DNA of 64,000 nucleotides. Origin: Rhynchonema sp. JSB1_4. Lineage: Eukaryota > Nematoda > Chromadorea > Monhysterida > Xyalidae. Where the stretch lies: contig JASAMV010005931.1 of assembly GCA_030248065.1 (NCBI GenBank), forward strand, positions 1 to 64,000, given 5' to 3'. The notes beneath the pieces are model-generated. The model did no database searches. It saw nothing but the letters and a program-made list of their open reading frames with translations, and was not told the origin of the DNA. Shown one piece after another: positions 10,907-25,691 of the stretch. The first letter of the stretch is position 1; every line of letters starts with the position of its first letter. The position numbers and the translations under genes are program-made.

Positions 10907-13101
10907 GCCGGTCTTGGACGATCAGGGATAAGAGTTGGTGAACAATCTACTAATTTGACCTTGTGATACATCAAGCCAAAAATATGTATGTATAGTTTAC
11001 CACATTGTATTGTGCATTGCATCAATGCATGCTATTCTTAAGTTTTACTTCAACGTGTATGTACATTAATTTCAGATGTCTGATATGGACAAATTGTTTA
11101 GTGATGTTTTTGCTGATGAGTTTGGTCCGTCATTTTGTTTTGCGCTGATCTTTTTCCGATTCGCGTGATGATTCACTCGAATTTTAATATTTCATGTTTT
11201 TATTGTGTTTTTACACTTGTTTGTTATTTGCTCCAAATCCACAATATGCATCTCACACCAGCTATCCGTATTTTATGCAGATTAATGGGCTGCTGTAAAC
11301 AAAAATTCTGTGTAGCTGACAATATTCTTAATATGATTCGTTTCACTGTTTTTTTTCTCGAAGATCTTCTCACATGACAATAGAATCAACAGAAAAATTT
11401 TTTCTGATGTTTTTGGTGATTAGCACTAGTTTTGCACAGCGCTGTGAGCCGCTATTGTATGATTGTGTGCTGTTCGATCTTTACTTTTTTTAGCAAAAGT
11501 GTGCTTGATTTTATATTTTGCATCTGAACAATCGTTTTGCAACGCTAATAGTTTGATCTACTTCATCATCAACTTGGTGACTATGCTCACTGCGTGCTAC
11601 TTCGTCTTTTGTCAAATCAACTCACCTGTTTTTGCGAGTCGGATCGATCTTGAAAACGATGGTTTTAGTTGGACAACGTGGTTGCTGATAAAGATTCCAC
11701 TGTACATGTAGTACTTTGGGTGTATTTATTTGCCTTTATTATGCATCAGCTTACTAATACTGATCTTGTTCTGATAATTTATTCTTGTTTCAAGCAAACT
11801 AATCTAGGTAGCTGATTGTAAGTTTATTTCATCGCAAAGTTCGTTTGTGCAGTTTCTTGATTGAATGTGGCAAAGTTGAAGCCCTAGCCTTTGGTTCAGA
11901 ACTCGTCAAACTCTCAAGTATATCCCTTCAATTTTATTGTGCAGTATTTTTCAATTCTTTGTGTAACACTCCAATAGCTATCAGTATCCAACTTCTCCGT
12001 TTTTAGTTTGTGTCCGATGTGTGTTTCGTGATTGTCTCTGGCTGTCAAAGCTTTCATCACCCAACTGTCCCGATGTGATAGACGAATTAGACGTGTGTTT
12101 TTGTCGTTTAATTGTTTTCACAAACTTTTATAATCATATTTATTGTGTATGGATACTTTTGACTTGCTGTCCGTCTCCGTGAGTCAAACGCTACAGAGAA
12201 ACTGGGCTATTTTCGCTGTTGCTTTATCACAGATCTACCACGTTGTACCTGTGTAAATAGCTGCTCCTCACTCAACCGGGGTTCATATACACTTTTCCAC
12301 TGATTCCGGCCATTTCTTTACTGTCATTTTATTGGTGCAACCGTTTTCTTTTATTAATTTTCTTACTGTGAGACCATGTGGTATCGAGACCTTGGCCTTT
12401 GAAACATCGCAGGGTCATACCAAATGGCCTGTCAGTGTACAGTTCCGGGTGCAATTCTAGGCTGGGTGCCAAAAAATGGGCAGTGCACGCGCAAAACTTC
12501 GCGTGCACGCGCAGTTACTTCGACTTTTGCCTATACTTTGCACTGTTTCGCACGCGCGTGCACGCGACTTCATCTTTCAGCCTAGAATTGCACCCGGTAC
12601 TGTATATGTGTGTCCATGACTGTATCTGGCAACGGATGTTGTTGGTTCGTGTTCTAAATTAGGTGCGTTATTGACGTGCGTGTGTAAATCATTTGTGAAT
12701 AATAAAAATAAAAAACTGTGGTTTTTCTGGAAAACATCTGCATCTTGTGAACAATTTGAAGAGCTGCCGTGTTAACGCGCCGGCTGAGCTGAGTCCACAG
12801 CAGCTTGGTAGTGGGAAATGGACGGTGATGTCAACATAAGCAGCGCCCACAAAACGTATTACATCTACGTGGCACAATAATGTGGCAAAGTGCATATTGT
12901 TCGTGAAAACCAGTTTTCTCTGCGACAATGATCACGCACAGCACAAACACAGCGAGCATTTGCCTTCTTGTGATTTAACCTGTTGATATTGTAACAAAAG
13001 TCGTCTGTTCTTCAACTTTAGTGCCTGTGGCAGTGAATATTTATGAATTGATTGATCCGCAGAAAATTTCGATCAACCGATCACTTATATCGGTAATAAC
13101 A
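10907..13101. other. Hexosaminidase 3' flank and innexin 5' flank; no gene seen
   Basis: AT-rich sequence without convincing exons. A small foldback lies at 12439-12603: 26-bp arms beginning ACAGT(T/A)CCGGGTGCAATTC flank about 110 bp rich in GCGCACGCGC-type words. The arms sit about 500 bp upstream of the innexin start. An in-frame extension of innexin exon 1 upstream to about 13021 is open but starts without ATG. Confidence 0.4.
12439..12603. repeat. Small foldback with purine/pyrimidine-alternating loop
   Basis: The arms at 12439-12464 and 12578-12603 are inverted copies (CCGGGTGCAATTCTAGGCTG and its complement). The loop contains several GCACGCGC/GCGTGCACGCG words, themselves self-complementary and alternating. 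It sits in the innexin 5' flank. Confidence 0.6.
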
Positions 13102-15435
13102 ATGATCGAGCAAATCAGTAAATCGTTGAATATTGTTGGTTGGAGCAAAGACACGGACTTTGTCGATCGCATGCACAGCTTTGTGACGACCAACATGTTG
13201 ATTTTGTTCGCCACATTGGTCAGCATCAAACAGTTTGGTGGACGACCGATTGAGTGTATGGTGCCTGAAACATTCACTGACGCCATGGAACAGGTCCGGT
13301 TGGAATTGCTTTGAAAGCGCCCTATCTCGTTCCAGCAATGCAAGATCAACCCCGTACCTGATGTTTCGTTTGCAGTACACCGAACAACTGTGTTGGTCAC
13401 GTGACACGTACATGGTGCCGTTTGACGAGGAGATCCCCTTGGAGATTCACGATAAATCGCGTCGCGAAATTTCCTACTATCAATGGGTGCCGTTCTTTCT
13501 GCTCGCACAAGCGCTATGCTTCCGAACGCCAAGTCTCATCTGGACGTACATGGCCAGTCAATCAGGTGGTCACATTGACAGATGTTGGCTGCCTTTTATT
13601 TGATTTAGTTTTCGCCGGCTATTCACATGCTGCTGTTGCCAAGTCGGTTCGGTTACCAAGGCATCCTCAGAGTGTCTGTCTCTCCTGTAACCAAAGCCTC
13701 CGCGCTATTATTCCAGGCATCCGAGTGAACGACCTAATCAAATTGGCCAGGGACGAAAACAACGTAGTGCCGAAAACACGCAATGACAACCTGCAGACGC
13801 TGGCGAAACACATTCAAAACGCGCTCGGTTTCCATCGCAACATCGACCGACGTCAAGTCGAAACGGGTACTTGGTGCTGCAACATGCCCTATCACGCATT
13901 CTACGTGACCATGTTGTATCTGGTGGTGAAGCTGATGCACTTGGTCAATGTGCTCGTCCAGTTGTTCTATATGAACAAGTGGGTACCAGACAAATTGTAA
14001 CTTGCTCGTTTGATAAAAGTCGCAAAGTCTCATAGCGTTTATCTAAATACGCTGTTGTGTTCATGGTGGTGACAGCCTGCGAGGAACCTCGACCAAACGA
14101 AATTTCTCAATCAGATTTCTGATGACGAACAAACACGGTCTACTGGGGCTCACATCCATCGCTCACTTGATGCAGGGTGCGCATTGGGAAATGTCCGGTG
14201 TTTTCCCGCGGGTCACCATTTGTGATATTCGGGTATGCGGTTTTATATTGTTTTTGCAAGTGGGGGCATTCACTGCTCCTATTGTACAGAATTGCAAGCT
14301 TCCATTTTGCTCATTTTCATCATATTCGATTTGCGGTTATCGAATATAGTCCTTGCAACATCACGGAGCCTGCCTTGTTTCAGAACCGAGCGCTTGGCAG
14401 TGTGCAGTTGTTCAGCATTCAGTGTGTGCTGGTCATCAACTTGTTCACCGAGAAGATCTTTGTGCTTTTGTGGATGTGGTTCGTATTGTTGTTGTTGCTG
14501 ACCGGTGTCAGTCTCACGTATTGGCTGTGTGTCAGTCTGTCAACATGCAGCGCACGACAGTTTGTCACGCGACATCTCGAATTGGCAGACATGCCCTTCG
14601 ATCCTGTCGGTTGGTGATCCTGACTTTGGTAGGCTGGTGGTTTGACAAGTGTCCTATGGGCATGATAACAAGGGTGATGATGTCAATTCACCTAGTATGC
14701 ATCTCTAAGTTATAAGAAACGGCACACGGTACATCGTGACAACTTTCAGTACGTTCCAGTTTCATCGTTTTTTTACAGAACAGCGTGAGCAAGTGTCCCG
14801 TTTCGTCTCGTCCTATTTGCAGCAAGACGGTGTGTTCATTCTACGCATGCTCACGCTGCACAGCGGCATCATATACGGCACCGAACTGGTCAAGCTGTTG
14901 TGGGACATGCACTACGGTATTGAGGAACAGGTGAAACATCATCGATACTTGGATGTGCTGGCAACGGCACCGCCTCGATTCGCGCACTCACAGGACGGCA
15001 GGGAAATCTGGGCTGCCGGCGTCAGGTGAGCAACATCTGGTTTTTCGGTTGTTTGCCGCAAGTTGTACTATAATATTGCAGTATGCTGTCTTTTTCCGCA
15101 AATTGTGCTCTCATGTAATGTACCGTACCACTGCACTGCGCAATATTTTCAGATCGCGTCGGGCTCACGGTATTGGTCGCGAACGCACCAAGGACGACAA
15201 CAAGAACGGTCGATATGTGAAAGCAGTCCAACTGCGTGAACAAGTGCAACATTTTATGGTGCCCGAATGTGGTGTGGACGAGTCAAGCAGTGATGATGAG
15301 AGTGTGGGGGAAGACGGGGAACGAGCCAGATCGGGGCCGAACATTGATCAACCTGATGCGGAGCAGCGCAGTCGACGACAGATGCGACGGACCAATGCTG
15401 AATTGAGACTGAAAATGCCGAACGCCAGATATTAG
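13102..15435 (+). CDS. Innexin gap-junction protein
   Basis: A seven-exon model of 505 residues: 13102-13293, 13376-13565, 13717-13978, 14115-14232, 14384-14609, 14779-15025, 15153-15435 (TAG). Innexins form gap junctions and hemichannels in protostomes. Visible hallmarks are [17 protein letters not shown] before TM1, the first extracellular loop with its Cys pair ([10 protein letters not shown] ... [10 protein letters not shown]), the signature YYQWVPF at residues 98-104 opening TM2, and [13 protein letters not shown] with [10 protein letters not shown] giving the second extracellular Cys pair. The fourth membrane span is [18 protein letters not shown]. The C-terminal tail is acidic and Ser-rich, then basic. 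The start is the first ATG in a frame that is open further upstream; a short non-ATG upstream exon cannot be excluded. Intron 5 carries the recurrent GGGCATGATAAC motif (14656-14671). Confidence 0.95.
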
Positions 15436-15594
15436 GCAATTACATAGGTACCGATATTTTACCTTGGTTTGTTCTCTGCCAATGTATGATGCCAATTACA
15501 AGGGTATGCTAGAATACATGTGTTCATATTCAATTCAGTATATCATACAAAATGTTTCGAAACACGGGCTACATAATACAGTAGGTACTACAGT

Positions 15595-15788
15595 AAAGAC
15601 AAACTACGCGAACACGAGCCCGATTTCGCATCTGGCAGATTGGTGAAACATTCATACGTGGCTGCTGATTTGGGAAATGTTACACGTTGAAGAATGCAAA
15701 GTGGAGCATGATGATTTTCTCTTTCTATTCGTTTTGAACACACACCACCTTCGAAATCGGGCTCGTGTTGGCGTAGTTTGCCTTTACA
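15595..15788. mobile_element. Short MITE with 30-bp inverted termini (copy 1)
   Basis: The left end at about 15597-15628 (AAACTACGCGAACACGAGCC...) and the right end at about 15751-15786 are near-perfect inverted repeats. The 120-bp interior (GTGGCTGCTGATTTGGGAAA ... GAGCATGATGATTTTC) is shared with the copy at 42303-42495. It lies just downstream of the innexin stop. It has no coding capacity. Confidence 0.7.
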
Positions 15789-15789
15789 T

Positions 15790-17750
15790 GTATCATCAAA
15801 TTATGATGCAATGGCAGATAAACATTATTTATCATACTTATTCTGTCTGGCTGACAGCAGATAAAATGTTTCAAAAATGTGAAACCACTTATACATACAG
15901 TATATGTACATCGTCGTTCCTGGCCTGCGCTTCACAAGCAATTGCCTATTTTGTTGTCGTCACCTCAGGGACCAGGAACTTGAACATCCTTTTTTACCAA
16001 CCCCTGAGTTTTTGAAGTCGTCCCAAGAAGTCGACCGGCCAAGCGAGCCATGCGTCACAATCTGACACTCTCTGTAATTACAATCGCGTGGCCGTGCATT
16101 CAGCACAATAAAACACCAACACTTGATGACTCCGGAGGGGATACTGTTTGATACGGGCCATTCACGCTTAGTCGGTAGTCTCGAAATTATTGTTTGTTGA
16201 ATAATAAAAGGTGAAACTGGTAAGCACTTATTGACTACGGCACCCTGTTGATTCGACTGGTGTGTACAATTCGGGCAGGATCTCATCAGTGTTGCCGTTG
16301 CTATCCGACTGACTTGCGACCATTTCGTCTACCAGGAAACAAATTGTTTCAGGAAACACTTAATCGAAACCGGTTGTTTGAGTGAGAATACCGACCAGTT
16401 CACAAGTGATGCGAGAAAAACGGTCTCAGTTCTGCACCAAAATGGCAAGGTTTCGCGGTCAGAAAGTACTGGGAGTGAGTGTTTCGCAGACAGTATAGTG
16501 TAGGGTAGACTCCAAGCTCTTGGAATAACAATAGACCATAGTGAAGTATTGTGCTTGAGCACGCACCACACCATTGTAGGGGTTATCATGCGGCTATCAG
16601 AGTCTCTTGGGCATTCTTTGCTGCGTAACAGTTCGGTTCGGCACGAACTTTGGTGGATGAAAGTTTAGGGCTAAACAGCAAGAAACCCATGCTGTACTTT
16701 CCGACGCAAACAACATGAACTTGGGTTGCGACTAGATATGAATGCGGAATGGCAAATTTGTGATTATTTGCTCACCTTTGCGGGATTTTGAATTTCTGCA
16801 AGTAAATTTATGCTTTTGGTCAAACATCTCAGTTGCGTAGCACGCAACATTTGAGGTCAGCACGCTGGAAGTTGTCATCGTCACCCAAGCACGCACCATT
16901 CCGCCAAGGTGAGCAGATAAACGCGGAATGCGGAATGCAGAAATTTACCATTCCGCATTTATCTGCTCACCAATTTCCGCATTCCGCATTTGTCTAATCA
17001 CAGCCTAAGGTTTTCAGCACAGCAGCAAGCGCACACGTGTGCCAAGTTTTTCGTCGTAACAGGAACTTGTGCGAGTTATTACATTTTGGTATTGTTCTTG
17101 TTCCAGCGTTTCGCAAAAGGCAATAAAGAATGTTCGCTGACAAAAACCAAATGAGCCAAGCAATTTTGAGGTTTCAGCCATATTAGTAAAAGAACGCCTG
17201 CAATAAAACAAAGCAGATGCACAGATGTTTTGTATGTCTTGTAGTCTTGTTTCAAAGGCTTTGAAAAAGTGGCATCCAAATCTGTGCAGCTTACTTATAC
17301 TTGCTCGAAGAAATTTTTTGGTTGTAATGGAGAAAAGTCAGCTCAGTAAAGATTAGGTTTGCGAGAAACATTCAAAAAGCGTAGATACCACTTGCATATC
17401 TCGCTCCGAAACCCCATGGTACGACTTAGCGACGTTAATTCAGCAACTATATCGAGCCACCAGCAGCCAAGTCCGCGACCGCATGATGTGCATTTATCTG
17501 AGTGCTTCGTTTCGTGCCCCATAACAACATTGCGCGGGCCTGCGTGCGTTCGTCCCTCATATGTATACGTATACGAGGAGACCCATTGTTTCCGGTGAGG
17601 GTGGTCGTCGCATAAGCCAAGCTAAACGCATCGACATTGTCTGGTTATGGATCATTATCAGAACTGAACGAACCCTGATCCAGCAAGGACGGTTTGGTGA
17701 ATTTGTGACAAAAAGAAAGACCAGCCTTGGACGATAAGAAGTAAACAATA
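15790..17750. other. Intergenic; no gene recognised
   Basis: Only short, inconsistent open frames are present. A small hairpin at about 16908-16975 is built from GGTGAGCAGATAAA / TTTATCTGCTCACC arms around repeats of GCGGAAT / ATTCCGC. Nothing else can be supported. Confidence 0.4.
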
Positions 17751-17762
17751 AAGACCTTAATT

Positions 17763-18320
17763 TCAGCCATGATCTTCTGCATGACTGCACGTGCGACCAG
17801 TGTTTTGTTGCGTTCTGGCAGCATAGAATAACTTCTGCAGGTTCAAGATGTCCGCCGAAAGCTGCGCCCAGATCCCAAATCGGTCCCATTTGATGTTTTC
17901 CAGAACTTCGTGCGCACACAAACTTAATGCTGTGGCTTGGTTCATCAGCAGCGCAGCCGTGAAAAAAACGCGGGCCGTAACCACATCGGCACTCGCTGAA
18001 CTGCGCATAAGTGTTCACATGCACACATTGTGGGCAGATTGTGTTCTTGGGATGTTTGTTGTGACTTATCACATTGTGCGAACTTTGTTGTTTCCATTAC
18101 TTTCTATTTCTGACCCCCGCGCTACAGCAGTACCCGACATCATGCTTACGTATACATGTGCGTGCAATGCATGACCACTGCAATCAAGTGCGAAATGTAA
18201 TACGGCACTAACCTGATTCTCGGACTTCTGAGCCACTAAAATATCAGACTCGTATTCGGCTGGAACCTCTATTTGTTGTCCCTTGGCTGCGATTTTTCTC
18301 TCAGTGGTTTATATCATCTG
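17763..18320 (-). other. Possible coding exons of an unrecognised gene
   Basis: Two minus-strand stretches look exonic. About 18212-18300 reads IAAKGQQIEVPAEYESDILV and ends at a GTTAGT donor. About 17763-18005 follows a TTATGCGCAG acceptor and is open in two frames, one helical (ARVFFTAALLMNQATALSLC ... KWDRFGIWAQLSADILNLQK). The phases of the two stretches do not join simply, so an exon may be missing or one stretch may not be coding. I do not recognise the product. Confidence 0.25.
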
Positions 18321-18579
18321 CTCAGTCGCTTATGTCGGCAGCTCTTTATAACCAACAACAGGGGTCTCCCAAATTGTTTTCCAACCACTAAACCACAGGT
18401 TCACCGCGTTTTTCACCGGAACCTTCGCAAAATATTTATCGCCACCAACCGCAGCCGGACAGCTGAAGACTTATAAAAACGCCATTTCTAGTTTATTGTT
18501 GCTTCCCATTACCGTAAAAATTGTTTTGTGACGCTAAGGTGGTTTGGGTGTCAGCTGCAGCCGGGACCCCTTTCTGCCA

Positions 18580-19885
18580 ATGCTAACGACCCAAGGTGCA
18601 TTTGACAGCACAATCACTCTGTGTGTTTATTCCCCTTTCGCGTAATTATGTGCAGGGCCACAACTGCTTGAGATTCTTTCAACCCAGCTCATTGGATATT
18701 AGTTTGGTACTAATAGCACTCTTCTATAAGATGAAAACATCATTCATCGCTCTGTTAGTCGCGATAGTCATTCGTTCTGAACGTAACTTTTACGCATCTG
18801 CCTATGCTTCCGCGAAAGTGTACCGCACACTCGTGCATTTTTTCGATTCAAAACGTGCATTGAGAGAGAACTTGCCAAATCATTCCCGGGACTATTGTTC
18901 TTCTCAAAGTTCCACAATCGGGATCTCGTTCAGTCACGCAACTGGAATGATCCGCTGCTTGACCAAACCATCCATGCCCATAGATCACAGTCATGTGAAT
19001 GCGTCATGCGCAATCCCGAAACTTTGAGTTATCGGATTCGATACGTTTTGGTGGGACTCGGGGCAAAAACGCTCTTTTTCCTGCGCGGGCGCTCGGTGAT
19101 CAATTTGTAAACATCTATCACAAACACATTTCGATTGAGCCGCTTCTGGTTTTATACACTATTTTCAGGTACATACTCAATGTTTTCGAATATTATACCA
19201 TAAATGTCCCAAAATGGCACCCACCAGTTCCTGTCTTGTTCGTTCCGGTTTGCTTCATTAATCGCCGTTCTGGAGCTCTGAGTGCATCACTTTCGCATAA
19301 AATGGAAACAGAAGAAAAAACGTGTGCTCACGAGAAACAGAACGGAACCTGTGTACGCTTTTCTTTGTTTCGCGCGAACTTTGAAGTTTGCTGTGATTTA
19401 TACGCACTAAAAACACACTATGGCCATTTAATGGCAAGTCGTAATAGCACATTCGAAATATTGTGGTACAACAGCGACTCCTTATCCGACGTTTACACGT
19501 TTGAACAGAAGCCTTTGGAAGCACCAGGCCATTTTGTTGCCGCGCCACTTCCTCTCTGCCTACTTAGTGATAAGGAAGAATGATGAGGCACATTTGCCTG
19601 ATTCGACAAGGTTATGTGTACGAATGTATAGCAGGTACACAAGACTTTCAGAAAAACAATGTTTTCGAGTTACTTTCAGATTCAGGAAAAGTTTGCCCTA
19701 CATTTCTGCTGTTGTTCCCCACAATTTGCGGTTTTCCATTGTACAAGTGCGGCGGTCAGTTTAGTGGCAAAGTGTCTCTTTACGATATTGAGTTAATTTT
19801 TTCAGTTTACTCCGCGAGAACAACAAAGCACCTCCTTTATTCTGAGCACGACACTAACCGCTGGTTGTTGGGACACCGATGATTT
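18580..19885 (+). other. Unresolved region with overlapping plus-strand open frames
   Basis: Several long plus-strand frames overlap. One starts MKTSFIALLVAIVIRS near 18731, one of 194 codons ends at 19583, and one of 100 codons ends at 19882. Protein-like segments shift frame (near 18870) and no splice pattern connects them. It could be a decayed gene or chance open frames. No function is assigned. Confidence 0.2.
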
Positions 19886-20008
19886 ATGGGCTTATAGTAC
19901 GTCAATTAATCAGTCCCACTGGGGCGTGAACTGCGCGCGAAAAACGTGTGAGCAAACATTAAAAAACCGCTCAATTCTCCGTTTCTGGCTGGGTTTCGGC
20001 GAGCGAAA

Positions 20009-21030
20009 ATGCCACAAAAGGACCTGATCTCATCCTTAATTACGGACGGCGCCAAATTTCTACGAATCGCTGACGACGTGCACTATTTGATGGACCAAAT
20101 GCAGTCGATATCGAGTTGTCTATACGCACTCACCGCTGGCGTCTACATCGCAATCATGGTCTATGTGGTGGTCGTCTGTTACAGAGAGTGGGTGATTTTG
20201 CTATCACCATTGTCTATGGGCATGATAACAAGCACGATTGTTGCCACAATATGTGACTCATGTTGGATGCTTTACGTTATACCAACCTGTGTACGGGGGC
20301 ATTCAAAGTGACACTGTTCCTTCCGTTACAGAAGAAGATCGCCAGATGTTGACACATACGGAACCAGCGGTTACACACACAATGGTGACCTGGAGATGGG
20401 TGCGATCACCACCATGGGTGCTACAACACCGCCTTACACGGTTGGGGGGGGGTGTGGGCGGCTAGGAATTAGGAATTGGAAGTGGCGTGTGGAAAACAAG
20501 CCGGGCGTCGGTTAAGATATCGGTGTGATCTTGGACTCGGGTCACAGATTCGCATTTGCTTGACATCGATGAAATTTAGAATCTTTTTTGAAATTTGTTT
20601 GTTTCAATCACGAATGGTTGAGTTACAACTGCTTTGAGTGTTAATCTGAGAGCAGTTGGAGGCAGCTGCAACCAAACTGTAGACCAACAACAGCGATGTG
20701 ATGTTTCAGACGGATCCGACGGGCGGGCGTCGCGTGGCACCAGGTGCTCCAAAGTCCATTTACCGACGACATTACAGTTCGGGACAAACACTCAATGAAA
20801 TGGCCAGTGACCGAAAACAACCCGTCAGCTCGAGGGGTTCAACGCAAAGTGCCATGGGTGTGGCAGCAGCGGCCACCCAGTCAGCTACACCCACACCCGT
20901 CGGGGGTCCGTCGGTGGTCGGGGTGTCCCGCCGAATTACCCGTTATTCTGACTCAGTACCCCCGGCACCCCATCCCCCTCACAGCTCATCAACCGACTTC
21001 GACCCCTCGGCAGCACTGACGATTGTATGA
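20009..21030 (+). CDS. Single-pass membrane protein with C-terminal TIV tail
   Basis: A three-exon model of 202 residues: 20009-20187, 20332-20440, 20710-21030; all phases agree. Residues about 38-57 (CLYALTAGVYIAIMVYVVVV) form one membrane span after a 37-residue N-terminal segment with no signal peptide features. The remainder is a Ser/Thr/Pro/Gly-rich, basic tail (SIYRRHYSSGQTLNEMASDR ... SRRITRYSDSVPPAPH). The chain ends ALTIV; Thr-Ile-Val fits the class I PDZ ligand rule. If exon 2 is not spliced at 20440 (donor GTTGGG, weak) it reads to a stop at 20515, giving a shorter isoform. Intron 1 carries the GGGCATGATAAC motif and intron 2 ends in TGATGTTTCAG. I do not recognise the family. Topology and PDZ binding are inferences. 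Confidence 0.5.
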
Positions 21031-21693
21031 TATCGACTGCGCTCGTCGGATAGATGGTTTTTTTTAACTTTTTTGTCAAATATCGATTTTGTTGGTCTCC
21101 CACTGCACACATTCCAAGAATTCTCATACAATCATTTCTACTTCTGTGAAATTCATTCTGGTATCCATGTGTAACACATATTTTTCTCGCTTCCTTGGCT
21201 CATCTGCCCGGTGTTTAGGAATGATACGATCACAAGTAGTGTGTACTGTACCTTTTAAAATTGACTTCCATTGTTTGTATGTAAGGTAGGGGATGATATC
21301 TGCACCTTTATACAATAGTTTCTACACAATCTATATACATATAAATTGACAATTTAATATTTATCATCAATTTTGTGAGCACGACAACTTCAGTCTTCGG
21401 TTTCGATAAATGCTATAGGAAAGGTATAGACAAGATAAAAATGGGACAGAAACATGCAAAATAGTTTGAATTTTTCAGCACAAAATAACGTGTGTGAATG
21501 TCAAATAGTGTTTCACAAAGCTCCTACAAAATAAAATGCAGTTTCAAAATATGGTGAAACAAATAAAACGCATGTACGAGAATACACAGCACGGTCCGAC
21601 ACAGGAGAGATCATAATAGTTGAGAAAGGGTTTCTTGCCATTCGGATTGTCAGTACCATCATAATTTCTCGTTGTCAAACATTTTAGCGGATT

Positions 21694-22234
21694 TCACTTA
21701 CACAGTCGCTCTTCCTTCATATAGGGACAAGTACGTCCACACATGTGCACTATGGACGCCTCATGCCACACGTTTGGGGGCATACGATCGGGGTCACACC
21801 AACCGTCGTCTCTCGCCTGCTTACACGCTTCTGAAAAGATGAAATTCATACGAGTGAGCCGTGGCGTAATTGAGACACGAACATGGGCATGATAACAACG
21901 ATGACGGTACCATATGCACGCGGCTTTTTAGCACGTATTGTAGGTAGTTTCTCTGGCCTCCAAAAGCACAAGCTCATTATCATCTGCCGAATTAAGCACC
22001 CAAGTGGACCAATTATCGCCACTATGTCAATGATCCCTAACCTGTGGGATATTTGTCGATGCATTTATCCAGCTTTGCTGCCGTAGCTGAAATGTGTGGA
22101 TAGATTAACCTCAGATTAGATGAGTTGAAAATAATTAGAATAATTTTGTAAATGAACAAGAATTAAAAAAATTACATACCTGCATGTACGCACAATACCG
22201 CCACTATTAAGGCGGGTGTGCGCTTGACATACAT
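21694..22234 (-). CDS. Small secreted Cys-rich peptide
   Basis: Two exons (22180-22234 and 21694-21830) encode 63 residues. MYVKRTPALIVAVLCVHA is a convincing signal peptide. The mature part is about 45 residues and has five cysteines (EAC, GWC, HMC, RTC, RLC). The HMCGRTC spacing recalls ShKT-like domains but the full pattern does not fit. Both splice sites are strong (GCAG|GTATGT, CTTTTCAG|A). The ATG is two bases after a CCACAG acceptor, the layout seen at trans-spliced or 5'UTR-spliced starts. A consensus GTAAGTG donor overlaps the stop region, so a longer isoform is possible, although the obvious downstream join gives a stop. The intron holds the GGGCATGATAAC motif. It could be a neuropeptide-like or defence peptide; the role is unknown. 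Confidence 0.5.
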
Positions 22235-22924
22235 TTCTGTGGAATAATAGTGGCCGCGCCTGTGGACAGGCGGCTCAAGCAATTGAATGGATCTGTGCGT
22301 GGGGACCTAAAACAAACGAAAACATGATTTACGATGATACTCAGTTATGGCAGTTGCACTCTTTATTGCTCGCACAAATTTGCGACAGCTTTGCAACACC
22401 GGACTTGAATTTTCAAATTTAATCCAAACTATGTATGTATTGATACCTTCATATGTACAGTATACTGTACATACGTGCTGAACAGATTAGCCTGTTTTTC
22501 GAGAACCGGTAAATTTCACGGTCCTGTGTTCGGCTGCAAACCGGAATTCTGGTGGTTTTGTTCGAGCTCAATTTTAATCCAAACGAGCGTGGGCCGCGAA
22601 TCTGCGTCTGATTTTGTTGCACCAGCCGCGTGACGCGCGTGCGTCTGCAAAAACTAGATGCGCCATTGCGGATTTTATTTGCATTTCACTTGGCGCTGAA
22701 AACAACAGCACATTCGAATATCTCATCAAACTGGCATGGATGTGTTCATGCATTTTCAAACTAGACGGACTACATACATATGTAAATATAAACTGAGTTC
22801 CGCATAAATCGAGAACAAAACTGGATTACAGGGTTTATCACCAAAGCGAGGAAGAGCTGAACAGTGCACGTAGGATTTGACATATATTTGTAGGCAATGG
22901 CAATGTTGGCCACGGTGAACACAT

Positions 22925-25691
<2,767 letters not shown>

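Noticed and set aside
17557..18072. A 171-codon minus-strand frame, Cys- and Trp-rich
   Set aside because: It overlaps a more helix-like frame in the same stretch, lacks family similarity and may be chance; kept only as an unresolved coding possibility.
18999..19583. A 194-codon plus-strand frame
   Set aside because: Protein-like in parts but with no domain, start context or splice logic, and neighbouring frames look equally good.
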